Assembly: GCA_002279285.1 (NCBI GenBank)
Contig: NCBR01000108.1
Location: 1-7,905 of the forward strand
DNA: 7,905 nt
Direction: 5' to 3'
Source: Acidobacteria bacterium 37-71-11
GTDB lineage: Bacteria; Acidobacteriota; Thermoanaerobaculia; Thermoanaerobaculales; Thermoanaerobaculaceae
Shown: piece by piece, positions 1-6,162 of the stretch
Layout: each line of letters opens with the position of its first letter
Position numbering within the stretch: position 1 is the stretch's first letter
Position numbers and translations under genes: made by a program
Notes under the pieces: model-generated
The model's database searches: none
Seen by the model: only the letters and a program-made list of their open reading frames with translations
Told to the model about the DNA's origin: nothing

Positions 1-158
1 ACGCCGGTGGCCGAGCACGGCGCGTCGATCAGGATGCGGTCGAACGGCTGGCGCTTCCACCACGCCGCCGGCGCGCCCGCATCGCCGATCACGATTTTCG
101 CATCCAGCCGCAGGCGCATCAGGTTCTGGCGGATGCGTTCGGCGCGGCGCAGACGGGG
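1..158 (-). pseudogene. rsmB: 5'-truncated fragment of 16S rRNA m5C967 methyltransferase RsmB
   Basis: Reading the minus strand from about 158 to 1 gives a peptide with ERIRQNLMRLRLDAK, then AWWKRQPFDRILIDAPCSATG. This matches the region of RsmB (Fmu/Sun) that runs from just after the SAM-binding site to motif IV, whose Pro-Cys is conserved in m5C RNA methyltransferases. RsmB makes m5C967 in 16S rRNA and is usually about 430 residues. The motif I segment (AAPGGK-like) should lie roughly 20-30 residues upstream of ERIRQNL, together with the NusB-like N-terminal domain. Instead, the same frame continues into low-complexity Pro/Arg-rich translation, then into palindromes and the doxX leader. The gene therefore appears to have lost its 5' part, or a frameshift or assembly join hides it. 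The 3' part lies beyond the left edge. The family call is fairly secure; pseudogene status is inferred from the missing N-terminus. Confidence 0.7.
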
Positions 159-170
159 CGTGAGGAATGA

Positions 171-242
171 ACCTCGGACAGCGGGGTTCTCCGAGGTAGT
201 CCGGCGCGGCCTGGGCCGCGCCGGAGGGTCGCCCGCACGGGC
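171..242. repeat. Three tandem hairpins in the doxX leader
   Basis: Three perfect inverted repeats sit end to end. ACCTCGGA (171-178) pairs with TCCGAGGT (190-197) across an 11-nt loop. TCCGGCGCGGCC (200-211) pairs with GGCCGCGCCGGA (214-225) across 2 nt. GCCCG (231-235) pairs with CGGGC (238-242) across 2 nt. They fill the space between the rsmB remnant and the doxX ribosome binding site. The middle 12-bp stem is very strong, but no T-run follows on either strand, so a classical intrinsic terminator is unlikely. They could be a REP-like palindrome cluster, a structured 5' leader of doxX, or scars of an insertion or deletion. Confidence 0.7.
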
Positions 243-249
243 AAGGAGG
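243..249 (+). promoter_or_regulatory. Shine-Dalgarno site of the DoxX gene
   Basis: AAGGAGG lies 6 nt before the ATG at 256. It fixes this start against a longer in-frame extension that would begin near position 7 and translate into non-homologous Arg-rich sequence. It directly abuts the third leader hairpin (231-242), so folding of that hairpin could affect ribosome access. Confidence 0.85.
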
Positions 250-255
250 CCGGAG

Positions 256-708
256 ATGTTCGGAAAGCTGCTGAAGACGGAGAACGACGCGGCGGCGCTG
301 GTGCTGCGCCTCGGGCTCGGGGTCGTGATGTTCCCCCACGGCGCGCAGAAGGTGCTCGGGTGGTTCGGCGGGTACGGCCTGACCGGCACCTGGGGGTTCA
401 TGACCGGGCAGATGCACATCCCCGCGGTCTTCGCCGCGCTCGCGATCATCGCCGAGTTCGCCGGGTCGCTGGGGTTGATCGTCGGGCTGCTCGGGCGGGT
501 CGCCGCGTTCGGGATCGGCGTCGAGATGGCGGTCGCGGCGTTCCTCGGCGGCCACGTCGCCAACGGTTTCTTCATGAATTGGTCCGGGCACCAGGCCGGC
601 GAGGGGTTCGAATACCACATCCTGGTGGTCGTGATCGCGCTCGCCGTGATGATCAAGGGGAGCGGGGCGCTCTCGCTCGACCGGTTGCTCAGCTCCAGGT
701 CGCGTTGA
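256..708 (+). CDS. DoxX family integral membrane protein
   Basis: This 150-residue protein has four hydrophobic segments, roughly residues 12-30, 57-78, 82-100 and 118-137, as expected of the four-helix DoxX fold in the inner membrane. The family signature is clear in FPHGAQKVLGWFGGYG (residues 26-41), where the first helix ends in the HGxxKxxGWF loop. It is followed by the Ala/Gly-rich helix AIIAEFAGSLGLIVGLLGR. Members range from a thiosulfate:quinone oxidoreductase subunit in archaea to redox-stress-linked membrane proteins in bacteria. No substrate can be assigned here. The ATG at 256 is chosen because of the ideal AAGGAGG upstream. The downstream phosphoesterase gene probably overlaps its stop codon, suggesting co-transcription. 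The length is normal for the family and nothing is missing. Confidence 0.9.
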   Translation: MFGKLLKTENDAAALVLRLGLGVVMFPHGAQKVLGWFGGYGLTGTWGFMTGQMHIPAVFAALAIIAEFAGSLGLIVGLLGRVAAFGIGVEMAVAAFLGGHVANGFFMNWSGHQAGEGFEYHILVVVIALAVMIKGSGALSLDRLLSSRSR

Positions 709-1208
709 GCCCGCGCGCAGAGGACGTTCGGCGGCCGGAGGGCGGCGAGCACCTGGTCGGGGTGATTGCCGACACCCACGGCCTGCTCCGCCCGCAGGCG
801 GTCGCGGCCCTTGCGGGTTGCGAGCTGATCGTGCACGCCGGCGACGTCGGCTCGCCTGCCATCCTGGGGGAGCTGCGGCGCGTCGCGCCCGTGGTGGCCG
901 TGCGGGGGAACGTGGACGTGGAGGGGTGGGCGCGAGGCCTCCCCGAAACCGCCGTGGCCGAGGTGGGCGCCGTCCGGCTCTACGTCCTGCACGACCTCGC
1001 CCGGCTCGACCTCGACCCCGGCGCCGCCGGTTTGGCCGCGGTGATCAGCGGCCACTCCCACATTTCCGCCGTCGTCGAACGCGGCGGCGTGCTCTACGTG
1101 AACCCCGGCAGCGCCGGTCCCCGGCGCTTCGCCCTGCCGGCCTCCGTGGCCCTGCTGCGCATCCGAGGCGGCGCCGTCAGCGCCGATCTCGTCGCGCTCG
1201 AAACATGA
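705..1208 (+). CDS. YfcE/MJ0936-family metallophosphoesterase (phosphodiesterase)
   Basis: The translation contains the calcineurin-like phosphoesterase motifs in order: IADTHG (D23, H25), HAGDVGS (D47), RGNVD (N69, D71), a histidine in YVLHD (H96) and SGHSH (H117, H119). These ligands hold a two-metal centre that hydrolyses phosphodiesters. The short length (about 167 residues) and the NPGSAGPRR segment after GHSH place it in the YfcE/YsnB/MJ0936 group, which is usually cytosolic and of unknown physiological substrate. The family's common GNCD is GNVD here. The start is uncertain because no ATG exists just upstream of VGVIADTHG. The TTG at 705 overlaps the doxX TGA (TTGA) and would couple translation. 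A GGAGGG at 737-742 could instead serve an unusual start nearer codon 753. The N-terminal 15-17 residues should be treated as provisional; the family call is secure. Confidence 0.85.
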   Translation: MSPRAEDVRRPEGGEHLVGVIADTHGLLRPQAVAALAGCELIVHAGDVGSPAILGELRRVAPVVAVRGNVDVEGWARGLPETAVAEVGAVRLYVLHDLARLDLDPGAAGLAAVISGHSHISAVVERGGVLYVNPGSAGPRRFALPASVALLRIRGGAVSADLVALET

Positions 1209-1288
1209 GCCCGGCTTCGCCCTGCCGGAGCCCGGGCGTGGCCCGGCGGCGAACGCTTGCAGGACCTGCCCTGGCGGCAACGGGCGCG

Positions 1289-1317
1289 TTGCAACACCGG
1301 AAGGCGGGCGCTAAATT
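1289..1317 (+). promoter_or_regulatory. Candidate sigma70-type promoter for a leaderless lipoprotein mRNA
   Basis: TTGCAA (1289-1294) and TAAATT (1312-1317) are separated by exactly 17 bp, and each matches 4 of 6 consensus positions. Transcription would begin about 7 nt later, at or beside the ATG at 1324. That would explain the absence of a well-spaced Shine-Dalgarno there; the nearest GGAAGG is about 19 nt from the ATG. This is read by eye and not tested. The rest of the 115-bp gap (1209-1323) is GC-rich, with short palindromes and no convincing terminator. Confidence 0.4.
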
Positions 1318-1323
1318 GATGCC

Positions 1324-1644
1324 ATGAGGTGGCGCCCGCGTCTCGCGTTTGCCGGGTGGCTGTTGCTGCTCCTCGCCGTCGCGGGGTGCCGCCACCACGC
1401 CTGGGATGGCGAGTGCGACGTGGTCGTCCTCAACACCAGCCAGTGTGCGGTGACGGTGTTCGTGGATGGGTGGGAGGGAGTCACCGTCGATCCCGACCGC
1501 ACTCGGACCGTGGACAACATCGGATCGGGGCGACACATCCTCGAGAGCAAGGACCCGACCGGACGGTTGCTCGAGCGCCGGTACGTCGAACTGCGCGGCG
1601 GCGAGGACTACTACTGGCACGTCGATTCGTGCGCGCCGAAGTGA
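1324..1644 (+). CDS. Small hypothetical lipoprotein
   Basis: This 106-residue protein starts with MRWRPRL, a hydrophobic stretch (about residues 8-20) and the lipobox AVAGC. This is a typical type II signal peptide, with Cys22 the predicted lipidated residue, so the mature protein should be membrane-anchored outside the cytoplasm. The mature part of about 85 residues is rich in alternating polar and hydrophobic beta-type sequence: VVVLNTSQCAVTVFVDG, then TVDPDRTRTVDNIGSGRHIL, then RRYVELRGGEDYYWHVDSC. The pattern of a VDG turn, a T-x-T-V segment and a GxH-x-L strand resembles PEGA-like or other small beta-sandwich carbohydrate/peptidoglycan-surface domains, but no family is firmly recognised. 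Cys31, Cys41 and Cys103 remain in the mature protein and could form a disulfide. No partner is evident. It lies on the same strand as its neighbours but has its own candidate promoter. Confidence 0.75.
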   Translation: MRWRPRLAFAGWLLLLLAVAGCRHHAWDGECDVVVLNTSQCAVTVFVDGWEGVTVDPDRTRTVDNIGSGRHILESKDPTGRLLERRYVELRGGEDYYWHVDSCAPK

Positions 1645-1714
1645 CGGGCGGCCGTCAGAGCGCGGGGCCGGTGGTCTCGTGCCCGTGGACGACAACGACG
1701 CGCAGTCATTCAAT

Positions 1715-1742
1715 CGTCGTTCCCGCGCGCGCGGGAATGACG
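1715..1742. repeat. dRS3/REP-like palindrome
   Basis: A 28-bp inverted repeat has left arm CGTCGTTCCCGCGC and right arm GCGCGGGAATGACG, perfect apart from one G/T wobble position. The TTCCCGC...GCGGGAATGACG core is the type seen in widely dispersed bacterial intergenic palindromes, such as the neisserial dRS3 element (ATTCCC-N8-GGGAAT). It lies in the 197-bp gap between the lipoprotein and the peptidase genes and upstream of the peptidase's candidate promoter. There is no T-run, so it is probably not an intrinsic terminator. Confidence 0.65.
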
Positions 1743-1790
1743 TTACGCGCGCCGGGAGTCGCGGTGGACGCGTGGCCTTTCAGGGCCGCT

Positions 1791-1819
1791 TTGAAGCGCG
1801 TCGCGTTCTCGTGTAATCT
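1791..1819 (+). promoter_or_regulatory. Candidate promoter of the S10 peptidase gene
   Basis: TTGAAG (1791-1796) is followed after 17 bp by TAATCT (1814-1819); the overlapping TGTAAT (1812-1817) is a closer -10 match but has only 15-bp spacing. Either would start transcription roughly 15-20 nt before the ATG at 1842, leaving room for the GGAGG site. This is a visual consensus match only. Confidence 0.35.
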
Positions 1820-1830
1820 CCCGCGGACTG

Positions 1831-1835
1831 GGAGG
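1831..1835 (+). promoter_or_regulatory. Shine-Dalgarno site of the S10 peptidase gene
   Basis: GGAGG lies 6 nt before ATG 1842. It decides the start: the open frame continues far upstream through the lipoprotein gene, but only from 1842 does a signal peptide followed by family-like sequence appear. Confidence 0.8.
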
Positions 1836-1841
1836 TCTTCG

Positions 1842-3398
1842 ATGACCAGACGGGTTGTGACGCTCACCCTTGGACTACTGTTCGTTGCCGCGACCGGACT
1901 CGTTGCGGCGGAGCCGCCGAAAGCCGCGGCGAAGGAGCACGCTGGCGCACCGACGAAGCAGGAGGCGCCGGCGGTCCCGAAGCCGGAGCAGTCGATCACC
2001 GAGCACACGATCAAGATCGGCGGCGCCGTGCTGAACTACAAGGCGACGGCGGGCACCATCCTGATCCGCAACGACAAGGACGAGCCGATCGCTGCGATGG
2101 AGTACGTCGCCTACACAAAGGACGGCGCCAAGGCCTCGCAGCGGTCGCTGACGTTCGCCTACAACGGCGGGCCGGGCTCGTCCTCGCTCTGGCTGCACAT
2201 GGGCGCGCTCGGACCGCGCCGGATCGTGACCACGGACGCGGCGCCGACCCCGCCGCCCCCGTACCAGGTGGTGGACAACCAGGAGAGCATCATCGACACC
2301 ACGGATCTCGTCATGATCGACCCGGTCGGGACGGGGCTTTCCCGTGCGGTGGGGAAGGCGAAGAACAAGGACTTCTGGGGCGTCGACCAGGACCTCGACT
2401 CGATGGCCCGCTTCGTCGTCCAGTACGTCAACGACAACAACCGCTGGAACTCGCCGAAGTACCTGCTCGGCGAGAGCTACGGCACGATGCGTTCGGCGGG
2501 CCTCGTCGACGTCCTGCAAAGCAAGTGGAACATGGCGTTCAACGGCGTCGTGCTGGTCTCGGTGTTCGTCAACGCACAGACCGACATCACGATGCCCGGC
2601 AACGACCTGGGCTACGAGATGTTCATGCCGAGCTACGCCGCGATCGCCTGGTACCACCACCTGGTCCCGGACGCGCCGCCGCTCGAGGCGTTCCTCGCCC
2701 AGGCGCGCGCGTTCGCCGCCGGGCCGTACGCGACGGCGCTCGCCAAGGGCGACGCGCTCCCCGATGCGGAGCGTCAGACCGTGATCGCCACGATGTCGCA
2801 CCTGACCGGGCTATCCGCCTCCTACCTCGACAAGGCCAACTTGCGCGTCAGCGAGGGCGAGTTCACCGCCGAGCTGCTGCGCGAGCACGCCGAGGTCGTC
2901 GGCCGCCTCGACGCGCGCTTCACCGGCGTGGCGCTCGACCGGCTGGCACAGGAGTCGCACGAGGACCCGCAGGCGACGGCGATCTCCGGCGCGTTCACCG
3001 CGGCGTTCCTCGATTACCTGCACGAGGACCTGAAGTTCGGGGTGGGCCAGACGTACAAGGTCGAGGCCGACCTGTGGCGCGACTGGGACTGGAAGCACAA
3101 GGCGCCCGGCTCGTTCTTCGCGACTCCGGGCATGCCGAACACCGGCATCGACCTGGCGCACGCGATCGCCACCAACCCGGCCCTGCGCATCCTCGTGCTC
3201 AACGGCTACTACGACCTGGCGACGCCGTTCTTCGGCACCGAGTACACGATGGACCACCTCGGCCTGGAGAAGAAGCTGCGCGGCAACATCGAGATGAAGT
3301 ACTTCGAGGCGGGCCACATGATGTACCTGCACCCGCAGTCGCTGGTGGCGTTCAAGGCGGCGGTCGCCGGCTTCATCAAGGAGACCGACCGGCTGTAA
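1842..3398 (+). CDS. Exported S10 family serine carboxypeptidase-like protein
   Basis: This 518-residue alpha/beta-hydrolase has a Sec signal peptide (positive MTRR, hydrophobic core to about residue 20, likely cleavage near VAA-EPP at 23/24). An Ala/Lys/Pro-rich linker of about 30 residues comes next. The S10 landmarks follow in order: oxyanion-hole loop NGGPGSSS (108-115), DPVGTGLS (160-167), nucleophile elbow GESYGT (Ser212), LNGYYDLATPF (Asp458) and EAGHMMY (His492). The triad is complete, so carboxypeptidase-type hydrolysis of C-terminal residues in the periplasm or outside the cell is expected. Bacterial members of this group are commonly about 500 residues, and their true substrates are poorly known. 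The ATG at 1842 has a good GGAGG site. Its stop lies 12 bp from that of the convergent radical SAM gene, with no terminator hairpin between them. No dedicated partner gene is adjacent. Confidence 0.92.
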   Translation: MTRRVVTLTLGLLFVAATGLVAAEPPKAAAKEHAGAPTKQEAPAVPKPEQSITEHTIKIGGAVLNYKATAGTILIRNDKDEPIAAMEYVAYTKDGAKASQRSLTFAYNGGPGSSSLWLHMGALGPRRIVTTDAAPTPPPPYQVVDNQESIIDTTDLVMIDPVGTGLSRAVGKAKNKDFWGVDQDLDSMARFVVQYVNDNNRWNSPKYLLGESYGTMRSAGLVDVLQSKWNMAFNGVVLVSVFVNAQTDITMPGNDLGYEMFMPSYAAIAWYHHLVPDAPPLEAFLAQARAFAAGPYATALAKGDALPDAERQTVIATMSHLTGLSASYLDKANLRVSEGEFTAELLREHAEVVGRLDARFTGVALDRLAQESHEDPQATAISGAFTAAFLDYLHEDLKFGVGQTYKVEADLWRDWDWKHKAPGSFFATPGMPNTGIDLAHAIATNPALRILVLNGYYDLATPFFGTEYTMDHLGLEKKLRGNIEMKYFEAGHMMYLHPQSLVAFKAAVAGFIKETDRL

Positions 3399-3410
3399 CG
3401 GCGTTGCTGG

Positions 3411-5984
3411 TCAGGCCACGACGGCCGCATTGCGCTCGGCCAGAAGCATGGCCTCGCGGAGCACGGGGACGAGTGGGACCTGCTCGTCGGGGATCCCGAG
3501 TGCGGCGAGGATTGTCTTCGCCCCGGGGGTGGGGCCGTCGCTCTGGCGGGCGTTGGCGGTGACGACCAGGTCGTCGCCCTCGACGCGCCAGTCGAGGACG
3601 CCGGCGAGGCCATCGCCGAGCGCCGCCGGGGCGTGCGGCCACGCGGGCATGCCGGCGAGGCGGCGCAGGCGGTAGCGGCAGGCGGCGACCGCCTTGCCGA
3701 GGCTCGGCGAGCCCTCGGGGAGGGTTTCGTAGCCGGTGAGCTGGAGGCCCTCGGGGAGCACGCGGTTGGCGTGCGAGAGCATGCCGAGCTCGACGTTGCC
3801 GTGGCACTCGACGTCGAAGCGCTCGGCGAGCGCCTCCGCGCCGAGCGGCAGCGCCGGTCCCATCGAGAGGCGGATGTGGGGGTTGTAGCCCTCGGTGTAG
3901 CGCACCGGGACGGCCGCCGCGCGCAGGGCGCGCTCGAGCAGGTCCATGACGTTGCGGTGGGAGAGGAAGCGCGCGCCGCCGAGCTTTGCGAACGTGAACC
4001 GGGCGCGGGCGACGCGCTCGGGTTGGGTGAGCGGGGGCGGGTCGGGGAGCACCCGCGGCAGCGGCCGCAGGCGGTACGCGGCGTTGTTCGCCCGGGCCAG
4101 CTCCGGCGCCTCCTCGCCGACGACCGGCAGCGTCGGGGCCGCGAGCTGCGTGTCCGCGCCGTCGCCGGGGACGCCGCAGCGCATGCAGTCGCCCCAGCGG
4201 CAGTCGGGGGTCTCACGCTCCTCGGTCCCGCGCCGGCGCTCGGCCTTGAGGTAGCCCTTGCGGACGCGGGCGTCGATCACGTCCCACGGCAGGGTGGCGG
4301 TCAGGTCGCGGGCGCCGAGCTCGGCCGCGACGTCCACGCCGGCCTCGGCGAGCGCCTGGTTCCAGGCGGGCAGGCGCAGCCACTCGCCCCAGCCGTCGAA
4401 CACCGCGCCCAGGTCGTGGGCGCGGGCGATCACCGCGCCGAGCCGGCGGTCGCCGCGCGACAGCAGCGCTTCGAGCGCCGACTCCTCGGGCTCGTTCCAG
4501 GTCAGCTTGGACCACCGGATGCGCGCAAACCGCGCGCGCAGCAGCTCGATCCGCCGCCGCATCTCGGCGACCGGCACGAACGGCTCCCACTGGAACGGCG
4601 TCCACGCCTTGGGCACGAACGGCCCGACCGAGACCTTGACCTCGGCCTTGCGGTTGCCGACGCGCCGCGCCGCCTCGAGGATCCCCTCGGCGAGGCGCGC
4701 CAGCTCCTCGAGGTCGTCGTCGGTCTCGGTGGGGAGGCCGATCATCGCGTACACCTTGATCAGGTTCCAGCCGCGGGCGAACGCGACTTCCGCGGCCTTG
4801 ACCATGTCGGCGTTGGTGAACGTCTTGTTGATGACGCGGCGCAGGCGGTCGGAGCCGGTCTCGGGCGCGAACGTGAACCCCGACTTGCGCACCCGGCTCA
4901 CCGCGTCGGCGACCGCGACCGAGAACGCGTCGGCACGCAGCGACGGGAGGGAGACACCGACGCGGCGCGGGGCGAGCGTCTCGGCGAGGTGGTACGCGAG
5001 CGGCTCGATCTGCGAGTAATCGGCCGTGGACAGCGACAGCAGGCCCACCTCCTCGTAGCCGGTCGAGTCGACGTGCGACTGCAGCGTGGCGAGGACCGTC
5101 GCGGGGTCGTGTTCGCGCACCGGCCGGTACCAGTACCCGGCCTGGCAGAAGCGGCACCCTTGCGTGCAGCCGCGCACCACCTCCATCCCGAGCCGGTCCT
5201 GCACCACCTCGACCGCGGGCACGATCGGCAGCGGCGGCATGTCGGCGGGGTCGAGCGTCTCGGCGAAGACGCGGAGGACGGGGAACGTTGCGGCGTCGTC
5301 GAGGACCTCGAACGAACCGCCCTGCGCGGGCGCCGCCCCCGGGGTCCAGCGGTAGAGTTGCGGCACGTAGATCCCCGGGACGCGGGCGAGCGAGCGCAGC
5401 ATCTCGGCGCGCGGCAGCCCGGCGGCTTTCCCGGACTTGACCACGTCGAGCAGCGCGCGAAGCAGCACCTCGCCGTCGCCGATCGCGAACGCGTCGAAGA
5501 ACTCGGCGACCGGCTCGGGGTTCGCCATGCACGGGCCGCCGCCGACGACGATCGGGTCGCCCTCGCCGCGGTCGCGGGCGAAGCGGGCGATGCCGGCGAG
5601 GTCCAGGAGGTACGGCACGTTGACGTAGTTGAGTTCGGTTTGCAGCGTGATGCCGACGAGGTCGAACGCGCGCGCCGGGTGATAGGACTCCAGTCCGTAC
5701 AGCGGCAAGCCGGAGGCGCGCATCGCGGCCGCCATGTCGGGCCACGGCGCGAACGCCCGCTCGGCGAGCGCGTCCGGGCGCGAGTTGGCGATGTGGTAGA
5801 GGATGCGCGTCCCCTGATGGGACATCCCGATCCCGTACTCGTCAGGGAAGGCGAGGAGCAGGCGTACCGCCACCGAGTCCCAGTCCTTGACGATGGTGTT
5901 GCGCTCGAGGCCGAGGTAGCGGCCGGGCTTTTGCACGCCGGGCAGGATGCGGTCGAGCGCGGCGCGGATTTCGTCTGGAGTCAC
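3411..5984 (-). CDS. B12-binding-type radical SAM protein fused to a radical-SAM-linked DUF2344 domain
   Basis: This 857-residue protein has two parts. Residues 1 to about 580 resemble the TIGR03960 family: N-terminal ILPGVQKPGRYLGLERN, a Rossmann-like cobalamin-binding-type region (about 95-200), then the radical SAM core. The 4Fe-4S ligands are Cys273, Cys277 and Cys280 (CTQGCRFC), followed by SLPSLRAD, FAPETGSDRLR and KVYAMIGLPTE. Residues about 655-857 match the radical SAM-linked TIGR03936/DUF2344 domain (ARFTFAKLGGARFLSHRN, EGYNPHIRLSMG). The linker carries a second cysteine group, Cys595, Cys600 and Cys603 (CRWGDCMRC), that could bind metal or a cluster. The two parts are often adjacent or fused in bacteria; the substrate is unknown. 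I place the start at GTG 5984. An in-frame ATG at 6209 would add 75 residues of Arg-rich, hairpin-encoded sequence with no family resemblance. No partner gene lies within the window. Confidence 0.9.
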   Translation of the reverse strand: MTPDEIRAALDRILPGVQKPGRYLGLERNTIVKDWDSVAVRLLLAFPDEYGIGMSHQGTRILYHIANSRPDALAERAFAPWPDMAAAMRASGLPLYGLESYHPARAFDLVGITLQTELNYVNVPYLLDLAGIARFARDRGEGDPIVVGGGPCMANPEPVAEFFDAFAIGDGEVLLRALLDVVKSGKAAGLPRAEMLRSLARVPGIYVPQLYRWTPGAAPAQGGSFEVLDDAATFPVLRVFAETLDPADMPPLPIVPAVEVVQDRLGMEVVRGCTQGCRFCQAGYWYRPVREHDPATVLATLQSHVDSTGYEEVGLLSLSTADYSQIEPLAYHLAETLAPRRVGVSLPSLRADAFSVAVADAVSRVRKSGFTFAPETGSDRLRRVINKTFTNADMVKAAEVAFARGWNLIKVYAMIGLPTETDDDLEELARLAEGILEAARRVGNRKAEVKVSVGPFVPKAWTPFQWEPFVPVAEMRRRIELLRARFARIRWSKLTWNEPEESALEALLSRGDRRLGAVIARAHDLGAVFDGWGEWLRLPAWNQALAEAGVDVAAELGARDLTATLPWDVIDARVRKGYLKAERRRGTEERETPDCRWGDCMRCGVPGDGADTQLAAPTLPVVGEEAPELARANNAAYRLRPLPRVLPDPPPLTQPERVARARFTFAKLGGARFLSHRNVMDLLERALRAAAVPVRYTEGYNPHIRLSMGPALPLGAEALAERFDVECHGNVELGMLSHANRVLPEGLQLTGYETLPEGSPSLGKAVAACRYRLRRLAGMPAWPHAPAALGDGLAGVLDWRVEGDDLVVTANARQSDGPTPGAKTILAALGIPDEQVPLVPVLREAMLLAERNAAVVA

Positions 5985-5987
5985 TCC

Positions 5988-6017
5988 AACCCCCCGCGGA
6001 TTGTAACCGAGGGGGTT
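5988..6017 (-). promoter_or_regulatory. Inverted repeat and possible -10 element around the radical SAM translation start
   Basis: AACCCCC (5988-5994) pairs with GGGGGTT (6011-6017) across a 16-bp spacer. On the minus strand the arm nearest the gene is a G-run ending 5 nt before the GTG at 5984, the only Shine-Dalgarno-like purine tract available. If both arms are transcribed, the stem would hide it. The loop contains TACAAT on the minus strand (6005-6000), which resembles a -10 box. If transcription starts just downstream of that box, the distal arm is not in the mRNA and the repeat would act as DNA instead. No good -35 was found. Confidence 0.35.
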
Positions 6018-6071
6018 CTGGCGGTGTTCCCCGTCGCTCGCCAGGGGCGCCGCCGACGTCGGACCTTCTAT

Positions 6072-6111
6072 CCGGGCGGGGGGCCCGCGGTCGCTCCACC
6101 CCACCGCCCGG
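6072..6111. repeat. Inverted repeat A of the intergenic cluster
   Basis: CCGGGCGG (6072-6079) pairs perfectly with CCGCCCGG (6104-6111). The stem can extend through the adjoining G and C runs with a one-base bulge. The loop contains GGGCCCGCGG. It is the weakest of the three clustered structures because of its long spacer. Confidence 0.45.
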
Positions 6112-6133
6112 CCGCTCTTGCCCCCGTGCCCCC

Positions 6134-6162
6134 GGCGAGCCGCGGCGGAGCCGCGTCTCGCC
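6134..6162. repeat. Hairpin B of the intergenic cluster
   Basis: GGCGAG-C-CGCGG (6134-6145) and CCGCG-T-CTCGCC (6151-6162) form an 11-bp stem with one internal C/T mismatch and a 5-nt loop (CGGAG). No T-run follows on either strand. Its right arm shares GCC (6160-6162) with the left arm of structure C, so the two cannot both be fully formed. Confidence 0.65.

Noticed and set aside
7..255. 83-codon upstream extension of the DoxX frame
   Set aside because: The extension is Arg-rich, lies antisense to rsmB sequence and crosses three hairpins; the ATG at 256 has an ideal ribosome binding site.
1715..1742. Rho-independent terminator after the lipoprotein gene
   Set aside because: The stem is strong but no run of T follows on either strand, and it lies about 70 bp past the stop. 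A REP/dRS3-like repeat fits better.
1875..2801. Minus-strand 308-codon frame inside the S10 peptidase gene
   Set aside because: It is His/Arg/Val-rich antisense sequence without start signals or family resemblance, a shadow of the S10 gene.
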